A DNA stretch of 5,873 nt from Thermodesulfobacteriota bacterium (GCA_947259475.1 CAMYLW010000294.1:1-5873); one strand, 5' to 3'; positions 1-5,814 are shown, numbered from the stretch's first letter. The notes: generated by a model not told the origin, from the letters alone. Numbers and translations are program-made.

Positions 1-20
1 CGTGATTCTGTTTTTCTCAC

Positions 21-45
21 CTGCCTGCTGCTAGCTGCCCCCTGA
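21..45. repeat. Heptad-spaced CTGC tract downstream of meaB
   Basis: CTGC occurs at 21, 28 and 35, with CTGA at 42, an exact 7-bp spacing, just after the meaB stop. The tract is short and degenerate, so on its own it is weak; it fits the pattern in the other gaps. No terminator was recognised in 1-63. Confidence 0.4.
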
Positions 46-63
46 GTAGTTTCTAGTTGTACA

Positions 64-1086
64 CTACTCCTCGTCCGGAAAAATCGTTCCCACGATCTCC
101 TTAACACTGGTATAGGGGTCTTTCCTGTGCGCGATGATGTCATCAATGAGATCGTCAAAGCGTCCATTTCCGAGAATCTTCTCCAGAACATTTCGGGAAA
201 TTTCTTCCTTTAGCAGAGACAACGTCTCCTGTCTGGTCTTTTCCCGGCGGACTTTCTTGAGTCTGCCGCTTTCTTCAAGGAAGCTGCGATGACTCTCAAT
301 GGCCTCCAACAGTGGTTCCGTTCCCTGATCCTCCACCGCCACGGTTTTGAGTACTGGAGCTCGCCAGGCTGCCTTTTTGATCTGGGCGTCTTGCTCCACG
401 CGAATCCTAACCTCGGTGACCAGTGCATCGGCACCCGATCTATCCGCCTTGTTGATGACATAGAGATCTGCGATCTCCATGACTCCAGCCTTCATGCTCT
501 GGATGGCATCTCCCAGGCCCGGGGCCAATACCACAATGGTGGTGTCAGCGGTCTTGGCTATCTCCACTTCATCCTGGCCCACACCCACGGTCTCAACGAT
601 AACCCAGTCTTTGCCGAAACCGTCCATGATTTTGATCACGTCTGCAGTGGTTCGTGCAAGCCCGCCAAGGTTTCCGCGGGTGGCCATGGAGCGGATAAAA
701 ACATCCGGGTCCCCGGAGGCCCTCTGCATACGGATCCGATCACCGAGAAGGGCGCCACCAGTAAAAGGACTGGAGGGGTCCACGGCTACAACGCCCACGG
801 TCTTCTCCTGCCGGCGAAGCACCGAGGTGATCTTATCAGTAAGAGTGCTTTTGCCCGTGCCGGGCGAACCGGTTATACCCAACACATGCGCTCTCCCCGT
901 ATGCGGATAAATTGAACCGAGAAATTCAAAAGAACGGGGATCCTCGTTTTCCACCACGGCAATGAGCCGGGCCATAGCCCGTACTGAACCCTGCAACACT
1001 TCCGCAACTAGATCTTCCATAATAAGTGAGATATCCAAGTCTCGAGATGGGGTAACTGACCTAATCTTCCTGGAGCTGTCAGCCAT
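64..1086 (-). CDS. meaB: MeaB/ArgK-type GTPase, chaperone of methylmalonyl-CoA mutase
   Basis: This is a cytoplasmic G3E-family GTPase of 340 residues. In this family it gates adenosylcobalamin delivery to methylmalonyl-CoA mutase and protects the mutase from inactivation. Visible motifs are the P-loop GSPGTGKST (73-81), the DPSSP plus GGALLGDRIRM segment (103-120), the G3 motif ETVGVGQ (165-171) and the guanine-specificity motif NKAD (212-215). The last ~70 residues are charged and helical, as in the dimerisation arm. The length matches family members such as E. coli ArgK/YgfD (about 330). It is the last gene of the mutase cluster, 117 bp after the B12-subunit gene, which supports the chaperone role. 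The start is uncertain: the ATG at 1086 has only a weak GGCGGG-like ribosome site buried in a palindrome. An ATG at 1020 (Met23, MEDLVAEVLQG) matches the usual family N-terminus but has no visible Shine-Dalgarno sequence. The function is very likely; the start is moderately sure. Confidence 0.95.
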   Translation of the reverse strand: MADSSRKIRSVTPSRDLDISLIMEDLVAEVLQGSVRAMARLIAVVENEDPRSFEFLGSIYPHTGRAHVLGITGSPGTGKSTLTDKITSVLRRQEKTVGVVAVDPSSPFTGGALLGDRIRMQRASGDPDVFIRSMATRGNLGGLARTTADVIKIMDGFGKDWVIVETVGVGQDEVEIAKTADTTIVVLAPGLGDAIQSMKAGVMEIADLYVINKADRSGADALVTEVRIRVEQDAQIKKAAWRAPVLKTVAVEDQGTEPLLEAIESHRSFLEESGRLKKVRREKTRQETLSLLKEEISRNVLEKILGNGRFDDLIDDIIAHRKDPYTSVKEIVGTIFPDEE

Positions 1087-1110
1087 CAGTCCCGCCCAGG
1101 CGGGATCAGT
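1085..1110 (-). repeat. GC palindrome flanked by 6-bp direct repeats at the meaB start
   Basis: On the minus strand the palindromic 14-mer CCCGCCTGGGCGGG is flanked on both sides by ACTGAT. The downstream ACTGAT overlaps the meaB start codon (ATG at 1084-1086). The stem takes in the only GGCGGG that could act as the ribosome site for that start. The layout looks like a tiny inserted hairpin with a target duplication, but it could be chance. Confidence 0.6.
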
Positions 1111-1136
1111 TAATCCTTTGATCTCAAATGTTTTTT

Positions 1137-1164
1137 GCTGAAAGCTGATTGCTGATTGCTGATC
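1137..1164. repeat. Four heptads of GCTGATT type
   Basis: The heptads are GCTGAAA, GCTGATT (twice) and GCTGATC, read in phase on the plus strand. They lie 2 bp from the 12-bp hairpin at 1167-1198, in the gap between the B12-subunit gene and meaB. Confidence 0.75.
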
Positions 1165-1166
1165 GC

Positions 1167-1198
1167 GCTCATCCGGAAACGGTCACTTCCGGATGAGC
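1167..1198 (-). terminator. Perfect 12-bp hairpin behind the B12-subunit gene
   Basis: Arms GCTCATCCGGAA (1167-1178) and TTCCGGATGAGC (1187-1198) pair without mismatch around an 8-nt loop. On the minus strand the hairpin starts 5 nt after the stop codon at 1204. No U-run follows in that direction (GCGATCAGCAATC), so it is not a standard intrinsic terminator. It may instead protect the 3' end of the mutase message or weaken read-through into meaB. Confidence 0.6.
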
Positions 1199-1203
1199 AC
1201 TTA

Positions 1204-1608
1204 TTAATTCCTAGAAACTTTTTCCTCGATAAATTTGACTATATCCTCTGTTCTGGTGCCAGGTCCGAAGATGGCAGCGACTCCGGAGTCCTTCAGTCCT
1301 GGAACGTCCTCATCGGGAATAATACCACCGCCGACAACCAGAACATCATCCAATCCCTTCTCTTTGAGTAGTTCCACCACCCGCGGGAAGAAGTAGTTGT
1401 GAACTCCACTCAGGCTGCTCAAGCCCACCACATCAGCGTCTTCCTGTAGGGCTGCCTCAACAATCATCTCAGGGGTCTGGCGCAGCCCGGTGTAGACCAC
1501 CTCCATACCCGCCTCGGCAAAAACACGTGCCAGGAGCTTTGCCCCCCGGTCGTGACCGTCCAGGCCTGGTTTGGCCATGATGACCTTAATTCTCTTTTTC
1601 CCTGTCAT
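1204..1608 (-). CDS. mcmA2: Methylmalonyl-CoA mutase, cobalamin-binding subunit
   Basis: This 134-residue stand-alone B12-binding domain carries the cobalamin half of methylmalonyl-CoA mutase. In fused mutases it forms the C-terminal ~130 residues. The base-off/His-on signature DGHDRG is at 17-22, with His19 as the predicted lower ligand of cobalt. It is followed by GLSSLSG (62-68), which lines the nucleotide-tail pocket, and by GGGIIP (93-98), the other conserved loop of the Rossmann-like fold. I chose the ATG at 1608 because AGGAGG (1615-1620) lies 6 nt upstream. The in-frame TTG at 1614 directly abuts that site and cannot be the start. It follows the catalytic subunit gene by 87 bp and precedes meaB, so the three probably form one functional unit. 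It is too short to be a corrinoid methyltransferase protein, which would carry an extra helical domain. Confidence 0.95.
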   Translation of the reverse strand: MTGKKRIKVIMAKPGLDGHDRGAKLLARVFAEAGMEVVYTGLRQTPEMIVEAALQEDADVVGLSSLSGVHNYFFPRVVELLKEKGLDDVLVVGGGIIPDEDVPGLKDSGVAAIFGPGTRTEDIVKFIEEKVSRN

Positions 1609-1614
1609 CCTCAA

Positions 1615-1620
1615 CCTCCT
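1615..1620 (-). promoter_or_regulatory. Ribosome binding site of the B12-subunit gene
   Basis: A perfect AGGAGG reads on the minus strand 6 nt before the ATG at 1608. It decides the start: it directly touches the in-frame TTG at 1614, so that codon cannot be used. Confidence 0.85.
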
Positions 1621-1627
1621 ACTTAAC

Positions 1628-1655
1628 GCATAGCGCTAAGCGCATGGAGCATAGC
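1628..1655. repeat. Four heptads of GCxxxGC type, with two more at 1684-1697
   Basis: The four in-phase heptads are GC-ATA-GC, GC-TAA-GC, GC-ATG-GA and GC-ATA-GC. After a 28-bp spacer, itself a multiple of seven, the heptads TACGCTC and TGCGCTT follow in the same phase. The last one overlaps the mutase stop codon (1696-1698). CTAAGCGCA (1636-1644) and its complement (1691-1699) form a 9-bp inverted repeat, so the transcript could fold into a long-looped stem. The element fills the gap between the two mutase subunit genes. Confidence 0.7.
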
Positions 1656-1695
1656 GGAAAAAACCTTTCTCTCTGATATTCTTTACGCTCTGCGC

Positions 1696-3375
1696 TTAGA
1701 TAAATTCCTTCGGCCGGTATTCACCCCAGATATTCCGCCAGACGTCGCAGACCTCACCAACTGTAGCCCGGGCTTTTACAGCCTCAACAACTGCCGGCAT
1801 AACGTTCTCGTCCGTTCTAGACACTTCATCCAGCCTATCCAGAGCTGCTTTCCAACTCTTTTGGTCTCTCTCTGCCCGAAATTTCTTCAGTTTTTCCGTC
1901 TCTATTTGACGCTGCTTGGGATCTACCTTGAGCAGATTGGTGGGCGGCGGTTCTTCCATGGTGTATCTGTTGATCCCGACATAAACGCGTTCGTTGGACT
2001 CTATTTCCTTTTGAAAACGATAGGCGCTATCCTGAATCTCTTTCTGGACGTATCCATCCTCTATGGCCTTCAAAGTGCCGCCCATGGCGTCAATCTTTTT
2101 TATGTAATCATCAATTTCAGCCTCAATTCGATCAGTAAGAGCTTCCACATAGTAAGAGCCCGCCAACGGATCAATGGTGTCGGCAGCGCCGCTCTCCTCA
2201 GCGACAACCTGCTGGGTTCTGAGGGCAACAGTTACCGCTTCCTCAGTGGGGAGACACAGCGCTTCATCATAGGAGTTGGTGTGCAGTGACTGAGCACCAC
2301 CGTACGCTGTGGCCAGGGTCTGTAGAGCCACCCTGACTATATTGTTCAACGGCTGCTGAGCGGTGAGGGTTACACCCCCGGTCTGCACGTGATAACGCAT
2401 CATCATGGAACGAGGATTCTCACAGCCGAACCGCTCCTTCATCACCCGGGCCCAGTAGCGCCGTCCGGCTCGAAACTTGGCTACCTCTTCCAGCACATTG
2501 GTAAAAGCGTTATAGAAAAAGGAAAGGCGTGGGGCAAAGGAGTCCACCTCCATTCCCCGATCAATGCAGGACTGTACATAGGTGATGCCATTGGCAATGG
2601 TGAAGGCCATTTCCTGGGCAGCGGTAGAGCCTGCCTCGCGAATATGGTAGCCACTGATGCTGATAGTGTTCCACCGGGGCACGTGTTCGTAGCAGTATTT
2701 GATTAGATCCACGGTGAGACGCATGGATGGAAGAGGCGGATAGATGTATTGGCCTCTGCAGATAATCTCTTTGAGTATGTCATTCTGGACAGTGCCGCCA
2801 ACTTTGCTGTAAGGAACACCCTGTTCTTCGGCGAGGGCAAAATACATGCCCAACAAGACCGTGGCCGGGGCATTGATGGTCATTGAGGTGGTCACTTTGT
2901 CCAAAGGTATCTGATCAAAAAGAACCCTCATGTCATCAACAGAATCAATGGCAACTCCGACCTTGCCCACTTCTCCCATGGAGAGGGCATGGTCGGAGTC
3001 GTAGCCGGACTGAGTTGGTAGATCAAAGGCGACACTTAGACCAGTCTGCCCCTGCTCAAGCAGATAGCGATAGCGTTCATTGGTCTCGCGCGCGGTACCA
3101 AAACCGGCATACTGACGCATGGTCCAAAACCGCCCTCTATACATGGTGGGTTGCACGCCCCGGGTAAAGGGATACTCTCCTGGAAAACCCAGATTGGTAT
3201 CATAATCAAAGTCGGCTACTTCTAGAGGTGTATAAAGACGCTCCACCTCCTCACCGGAGATGGTGGTGAAAGTGGTCTTTCTCTCCGGAAACTTGGCACA
3301 AGTCTTCTCAACTGGGCCGCAGTCCCACTGCTCCTTCTCCGTTTTGATTTTCTCTAGCTTTTTCTTGTCAAACAT
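1696..3375 (-). CDS. mcmA1: Methylmalonyl-CoA mutase, catalytic (large) subunit
   Basis: This 559-residue protein is the substrate-binding TIM-barrel half of a coenzyme-B12 mutase. It converts (R)-methylmalonyl-CoA and succinyl-CoA in the cytoplasm. The CoA-binding entry TMYRGRFWTMRQYAGFG is at 77-93, GLSVAFDLPT at 112-121, TVQNDILKE at 195-203, YIYPPLPSMR at 210-219 and SGYHIREAG at 241-249. QTGGVTLTAQQP (331-342) and QSLHTNSYDEA (362-372) follow. Tyr89, Gln197, Arg207, Tyr243 and His244 align with the active-site residues of Propionibacterium MutB, as I remember them, at the same numbers. Tyr89 plus Arg207 argue for methylmalonyl-CoA; isobutyryl-CoA mutases have Phe and Gln there. The B12 domain is missing and is supplied by the next gene, as in archaeal and some anaerobic bacterial enzymes. 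I chose the ATG at 3375 because GGAGG lies 7 nt upstream. An in-frame ATG at 3444 would add 23 unfamiliar residues. An alkylmalonyl-CoA mutase cannot be excluded. Confidence 0.95.
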   Translation of the reverse strand: MFDKKKLEKIKTEKEQWDCGPVEKTCAKFPERKTTFTTISGEEVERLYTPLEVADFDYDTNLGFPGEYPFTRGVQPTMYRGRFWTMRQYAGFGTARETNERYRYLLEQGQTGLSVAFDLPTQSGYDSDHALSMGEVGKVGVAIDSVDDMRVLFDQIPLDKVTTSMTINAPATVLLGMYFALAEEQGVPYSKVGGTVQNDILKEIICRGQYIYPPLPSMRLTVDLIKYCYEHVPRWNTISISGYHIREAGSTAAQEMAFTIANGITYVQSCIDRGMEVDSFAPRLSFFYNAFTNVLEEVAKFRAGRRYWARVMKERFGCENPRSMMMRYHVQTGGVTLTAQQPLNNIVRVALQTLATAYGGAQSLHTNSYDEALCLPTEEAVTVALRTQQVVAEESGAADTIDPLAGSYYVEALTDRIEAEIDDYIKKIDAMGGTLKAIEDGYVQKEIQDSAYRFQKEIESNERVYVGINRYTMEEPPPTNLLKVDPKQRQIETEKLKKFRAERDQKSWKAALDRLDEVSRTDENVMPAVVEAVKARATVGEVCDVWRNIWGEYRPKEFI

Positions 3376-3382
3376 CTTTCGT

Positions 3383-3387
3383 CCTCC
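3383..3387 (-). promoter_or_regulatory. Ribosome binding site of the mutase large-subunit gene
   Basis: GGAGG reads on the minus strand 7 nt before the ATG at 3375. It selects that codon over the in-frame ATG at 3444, whose extra 23 residues resemble nothing in the mutase family. Confidence 0.85.
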
Positions 3388-3460
3388 GTGAAAAATCTTC
3401 TGGTGCCAAATGGTTGGCTTGATGCAGGTTGGTGTCTCGAACACTTAAATAAAAGGCATA

Positions 3461-3506
3461 TTAACGCAAAACTCGTCTTTAGTTTAACGCAAAACTCGTC
3501 TTTAGT
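3461..3506. repeat. Perfect 23-bp tandem duplication ahead of the mutase gene
   Basis: Two identical 23-bp units (3461-3483 and 3484-3506), each beginning TTAACGCAAAACTCG, stand head to tail between the ychF-like gene and the mutase large-subunit gene. The lack of any mismatch suggests a recent slippage event or a doubled binding site. The period is not a multiple of seven, unlike the other repeats in the window. Confidence 0.95.
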
Positions 3507-3529
3507 AACTCTTAATTACTTCGGTTCCC

Positions 3530-3535
3530 ATTATA
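3530..3535 (-). promoter_or_regulatory. Candidate -10 box ahead of the mutase genes
   Basis: A perfect TATAAT followed by GGG reads on the minus strand, 8 nt after the stop codon of the ychF-like gene. I see no good -35 hexamer 15-18 nt upstream, where the sequence is the gene's own 3' end. If used, it would give the mutase cluster its own promoter with a leader of about 150 nt containing the 23-bp tandem repeat. Confidence 0.25.
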
Positions 3536-3543
3536 GTGAAGTC

Positions 3544-4599
3544 TCAGACTTTGAAGCGAAAAAAGATAACATCCCCATCTTGGACGATATACTCTTTTCC
3601 TTCAAGGCGAACAAGTCCTTGTTTTTGAGCCGCGGCATAGCTTCCGGCATCTTCCAAGTCGTCGAACTGGACAACCTCGGCGCGAATGAAGCCTCGTTCC
3701 ATATCCGAATGCACAACACCAGCAGCTTTCAGTGCAGGGGAGTCCTGTTTGATAGTCCAGGCCCGCGCCTCCTGTTCGTTTGTGGTAAAAAAGGAGATCA
3801 AACCAAGAAGCTGCGAGGAAGCCTGAATCACCTGATCTCTGGCCAGCGTCTCCAGCCCCAGTTCAACCATAAACTCACTGGCCTCAGCAGGAGGCAACTG
3901 GCCCAGTTCCATCTCCAGCTTGCCGACGATCCCCAGATGAGGCGCCAGGGTCCCGTCTACAATCTCTTGAGGCAGCGGCGGAACATTCTCCTCTGGTTGG
4001 TTTACAAGAATTAGCAAAGGTTTAGCCGAAAGGAAACTGAAGCCGCGCAGAAGGGAAATATCAGAGATCCCCGGCTGAGAACGCAGGGGACGACTGAACT
4101 CAAAGATTTCCTGGCATTCTTGCAACAACCGTATTTCTTCTGGATTCTCCTTTTTCCCCCGCTGTCTCTCGGCACCGATTCGCTCAAGCCGTTTTTCCAC
4201 CACCAGTAGATCAGCCAGAATAAGTTCCGTTTCTACCCGCGAAATATCTCCCAGAGGATCCGCTTCTCCGTGCATGGGATGCTGAAAATTGCGAACAACA
4301 TGCATCAGAGCGTCCACCGGTCTGATGTGATTCAGAAAAGATTCTCCTAGCTCCTGACCTTTTTGAGCGGAGCCGGTCAAGCCACCCACATCCACGTAGT
4401 CCACAGTGGCTTCTGTGACCTTCTTGGAGTTGTAGAGCTGGGCGAGAAAGGCAAGTCGTGGCTCCGGCACCTTGACCACTGCCAGGTTGGCACCAAGCAC
4501 CGGAGTGGAAAAATCCGCAACCTGAGCAGCACTGCTGGTGAGCGCGTTAAATACCGTGGTTTTGCCGCAACCCGGAAGCCCGATGATACCTAGTCGCAT
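3544..4599 (-). CDS. ychF: YchF/OLA1-family P-loop ATPase (DUF933/TGS C-terminus), divergent
   Basis: This 351-residue protein is close to the 363 residues of E. coli YchF, a ribosome-associated ATPase of the TRAFAC/Obg group linked to translation and stress responses. In order: P-loop GLPGCGKTT (7-15); G3 motif DVGG at 70-73 followed by Leu74, where classic GTPases have the catalytic Gln; HIRPVDALMHVVRNF (91-105); a helical hairpin VETELILADLLVVEKRLER (122-140); NQPE at 200-203, matching the NxxE that gives YchF proteins ATP rather than GTP preference; and a C-terminal TGS-like domain from about 268, with EARAWTI, KAAGVVHSDMERGFIRAEV and RLEGKEYIVQDGDVIFFRF. The usual P-loop NVGKST is GCGKTT here, so this is probably a second, divergent copy rather than the housekeeping one. 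It starts at an ATG with only a weak AGGG ahead and reads in the same direction as the mutase genes, 168 bp upstream of them. A functional link to the mutase is not shown. Confidence 0.9.
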   Translation of the reverse strand: MRLGIIGLPGCGKTTVFNALTSSAAQVADFSTPVLGANLAVVKVPEPRLAFLAQLYNSKKVTEATVDYVDVGGLTGSAQKGQELGESFLNHIRPVDALMHVVRNFQHPMHGEADPLGDISRVETELILADLLVVEKRLERIGAERQRGKKENPEEIRLLQECQEIFEFSRPLRSQPGISDISLLRGFSFLSAKPLLILVNQPEENVPPLPQEIVDGTLAPHLGIVGKLEMELGQLPPAEASEFMVELGLETLARDQVIQASSQLLGLISFFTTNEQEARAWTIKQDSPALKAAGVVHSDMERGFIRAEVVQFDDLEDAGSYAAAQKQGLVRLEGKEYIVQDGDVIFFRFKV

Positions 4600-4824
4600 G
4601 ACCCTGCTGTGGAGCGGCGCTTACAAGGGGTGAGAGCGATACCCACCTGCATCTCTCAGGAATGTGCGAGTGGGCATGGAGCGATCCAATGACTCCCCAG
4701 ATTACCCCGAGAGTGACCGCTGTGTTTAGTCATTTTGGTAGTCGAAAACTCTTTGCTGAACATCTGTATTTATGCTATGGACTTTACAATAGAGCACCAC
4801 TAGTGTCAATCAAATCAGGAACTC

Positions 4825-4852
4825 GCATAGCGCCTGGCGCAAAGCGCAGAGC
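4825..4852. repeat. Four heptads of GCxxxGC type in the divergent gap
   Basis: The core is GC-xxx-GC with xxx = ATA, CTG, AAA and AGA. The first heptad is identical to the one at 1628-1634. The word AAGCGCAGAGCG (4842-4853) recurs in inverted orientation at 1686-1697, so the two loci belong to one repeat family. Confidence 0.75.
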
Positions 4853-4878
4853 GGCTTCTTTAAGGTTTTGTACTCCAC

Positions 4879-4906
4879 GGACAACTGACGACTAACAACG
4901 GACTGC
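4879..4906. repeat. Four heptads of NNACNAC type
   Basis: In-phase heptads GGACAAC, TGACGAC and TAACAAC, then a weaker GGACTGC, lie 26 bp after the GCxxxGC tract. The word family is different but the unit length is the same. Confidence 0.6.
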
Positions 4907-4921
4907 AGATTTGAATTTATA

Positions 4922-4949
4922 TCGTGCTTCGTGCTTCTAATTTCGGATT
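4922..4949. repeat. Four heptads of TCGTGCT/TCNNATT type
   Basis: TCGTGCT occurs twice, followed in phase by TCTAATT and TCGGATT; TATAACC and CGAACGT continue the spacing more loosely to about 4963. The tract ends about 50 bp before the SDR ribosome site and may overlap its promoter. Confidence 0.65.
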
Positions 4950-4999
4950 TATAACCCGAACGTCGTCTTGGAAACTTGCGATTTTTCTATAACGAGTGG

Positions 5000-5004
5000 G
5001 GAGG
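5000..5004 (+). promoter_or_regulatory. Ribosome binding site of the SDR gene
   Basis: GGAGG lies 6 nt before the ATG at 5011. The protein then begins MDLGIKGKVALV, the usual SDR N-terminus. The GTG at 4996 lies upstream of this site. Confidence 0.85.
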
Positions 5005-5010
5005 TTGCAT

Positions 5011-5802
5011 ATGGACTTGGGCATAAAAGGCAAAGTGGCTTTGGTTGCTGGGGCCAGCAAAGGCCTGGGCCGGGCGGTAGCCCTGGGATTGGCCAGGGAA
5101 GGGGTTTCTTTGGCCCTCTGCGCCAGGGATGAGGAGCATTTGACCGAAGCTGCCGCTGCAATCGCCGAGGAGACCGAAGCCACGGTTTGGATGAGGCCAA
5201 CGGATGTTTCTCGTCCGGAGGAAACCAGTCTTTTCGTTCGGGAGGCGGTGGCACATTATGGTACTGTGCACATCCTGGTCAACAACGCTGGTGGCCCCCC
5301 CTCGGCCACATTTTTTGAATTAACTGATGACCATTGGCAGCAAGCTGTCCAACTCAACTTGTTGAGTGCTATCTGGCTTACCCGGGAGGCAGTACCCCAC
5401 ATGCAGAAGGAGCGCTGGGGCCGAATCATCAATATGACCTCTGTGGCAGTAAAACAACCAATAGAAGGTCTCATGCTTTCGAACGCTGTCCGGGCCGGCG
5501 TGGTTGGTTTTGCCAAGACTTTGGCCAATGAACTGGCAGCAGACAACATTCTCGTAAACAATGTCTGTCCAGGTTACATACTAACTGACAGGGTAAGAGA
5601 ATTGTCCAAAGTGCTGGCGGAAAAGATGAATGAAAGTCCTGAATCAATAATACGCACGTGGGAAGAAAGCATTCCACTGCGGCGATTGGGAAAGGTTGAA
5701 GAATTCGCTAATCTGGTTGTTTTTCTCGCCTCCGAGCGGGCCAGCTACATCACAGGTACGACCATTCAAATAGATGGGGGCTACTATCGGGGTTTGCTCT
5801 AG
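5011..5802 (+). CDS. SDR-family oxidoreductase, FabG-like, lacking catalytic Tyr/Lys
   Basis: This 263-residue protein has the classical SDR length and Rossmann fold. The cofactor loop is AGASKGLG (13-20). Lys17 and Arg39 (CARD) suggest NADP(H), Asp65-Val66 is the adenine contact, NNAG is at 91-94 and the structural Asn is Asn116. Ser144 sits in NMTSVAVKQP, and PG plus Thr192 and the terminal IQIDGG are also present. The Tyr and Lys expected 13 and 17 residues after Ser144 are Ser157 and Arg161 (LMLSNAVRAG). This fits a recognised 'beta-ketoacyl-ACP-reductase-like' SDR subgroup without the normal catalytic tetrad, so reductase activity on acyl-ACP or acyl-CoA should not be assumed. GGAGG at 5000-5004, 6 nt ahead of the ATG, fixes the start; a GTG at 4996 would precede that ribosome site. 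The gene is divergent from the ychF-like gene across 411 bp and may not be linked to the mutase pathway. Its substrate is unknown. Confidence 0.9.
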   Translation: MDLGIKGKVALVAGASKGLGRAVALGLAREGVSLALCARDEEHLTEAAAAIAEETEATVWMRPTDVSRPEETSLFVREAVAHYGTVHILVNNAGGPPSATFFELTDDHWQQAVQLNLLSAIWLTREAVPHMQKERWGRIINMTSVAVKQPIEGLMLSNAVRAGVVGFAKTLANELAADNILVNNVCPGYILTDRVRELSKVLAEKMNESPESIIRTWEESIPLRRLGKVEEFANLVVFLASERASYITGTTIQIDGGYYRGLL

Positions 5803-5814
5803 CCCGGATATTTC

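Larger units (their letters stand above)
4600..5010. other. Divergent intergenic region between the ychF-like and SDR genes
   Basis: These 411 bp hold no supportable gene; the open frames are short and have no ribosome sites or recognisable protein. The left part (4600-4820) contains nothing I can name. The right part carries three heptad tracts of different word families. Both flanking genes should have their promoters here. TATAAC occurs at 4950-4955 and 4988-4993 and TACAAT at 4785-4790, but none has a convincing -35 partner. Confidence 0.6.

Noticed and set aside
289..915. 208-codon plus-strand open frame across meaB
   Set aside because: It is the antisense shadow of the meaB coding frame, with no ribosome site and no recognisable domain, while the opposite strand encodes all conserved G motifs.
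3376..3444. N-terminal extension of the mutase large subunit by 23 residues
   Set aside because: The internal ATG at 3375 has a strong GGAGG at 7 nt. The extension would place that ribosome site inside the coding region and is unlike the family.
3388..4014. 208-codon plus-strand open frame over the ychF-like gene 3' end and its downstream gap
   Set aside because: It lies antisense to the conserved TGS-type domain, runs through the 23-bp tandem repeat, and resembles no protein family I know.
4630..4670. Possible riboswitch-like or terminator pairing GAGAG/CTCTC upstream of the ychF-like gene
   Set aside because: Only about 5 bp can pair around a long loop, and I see no conserved riboswitch core.
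4662..4895. 77-codon plus-strand open frame in the divergent gap
   Set aside because: It has no ribosome site and no known motif, and its 3' half is made of the heptad repeats, which read through in any frame.
1137..4949. CRISPR array made of the repeated 28-bp tracts
   Set aside because: The 28-bp tracts are internally periodic, differ from each other, and are not separated by regular spacers; no cas gene is present.
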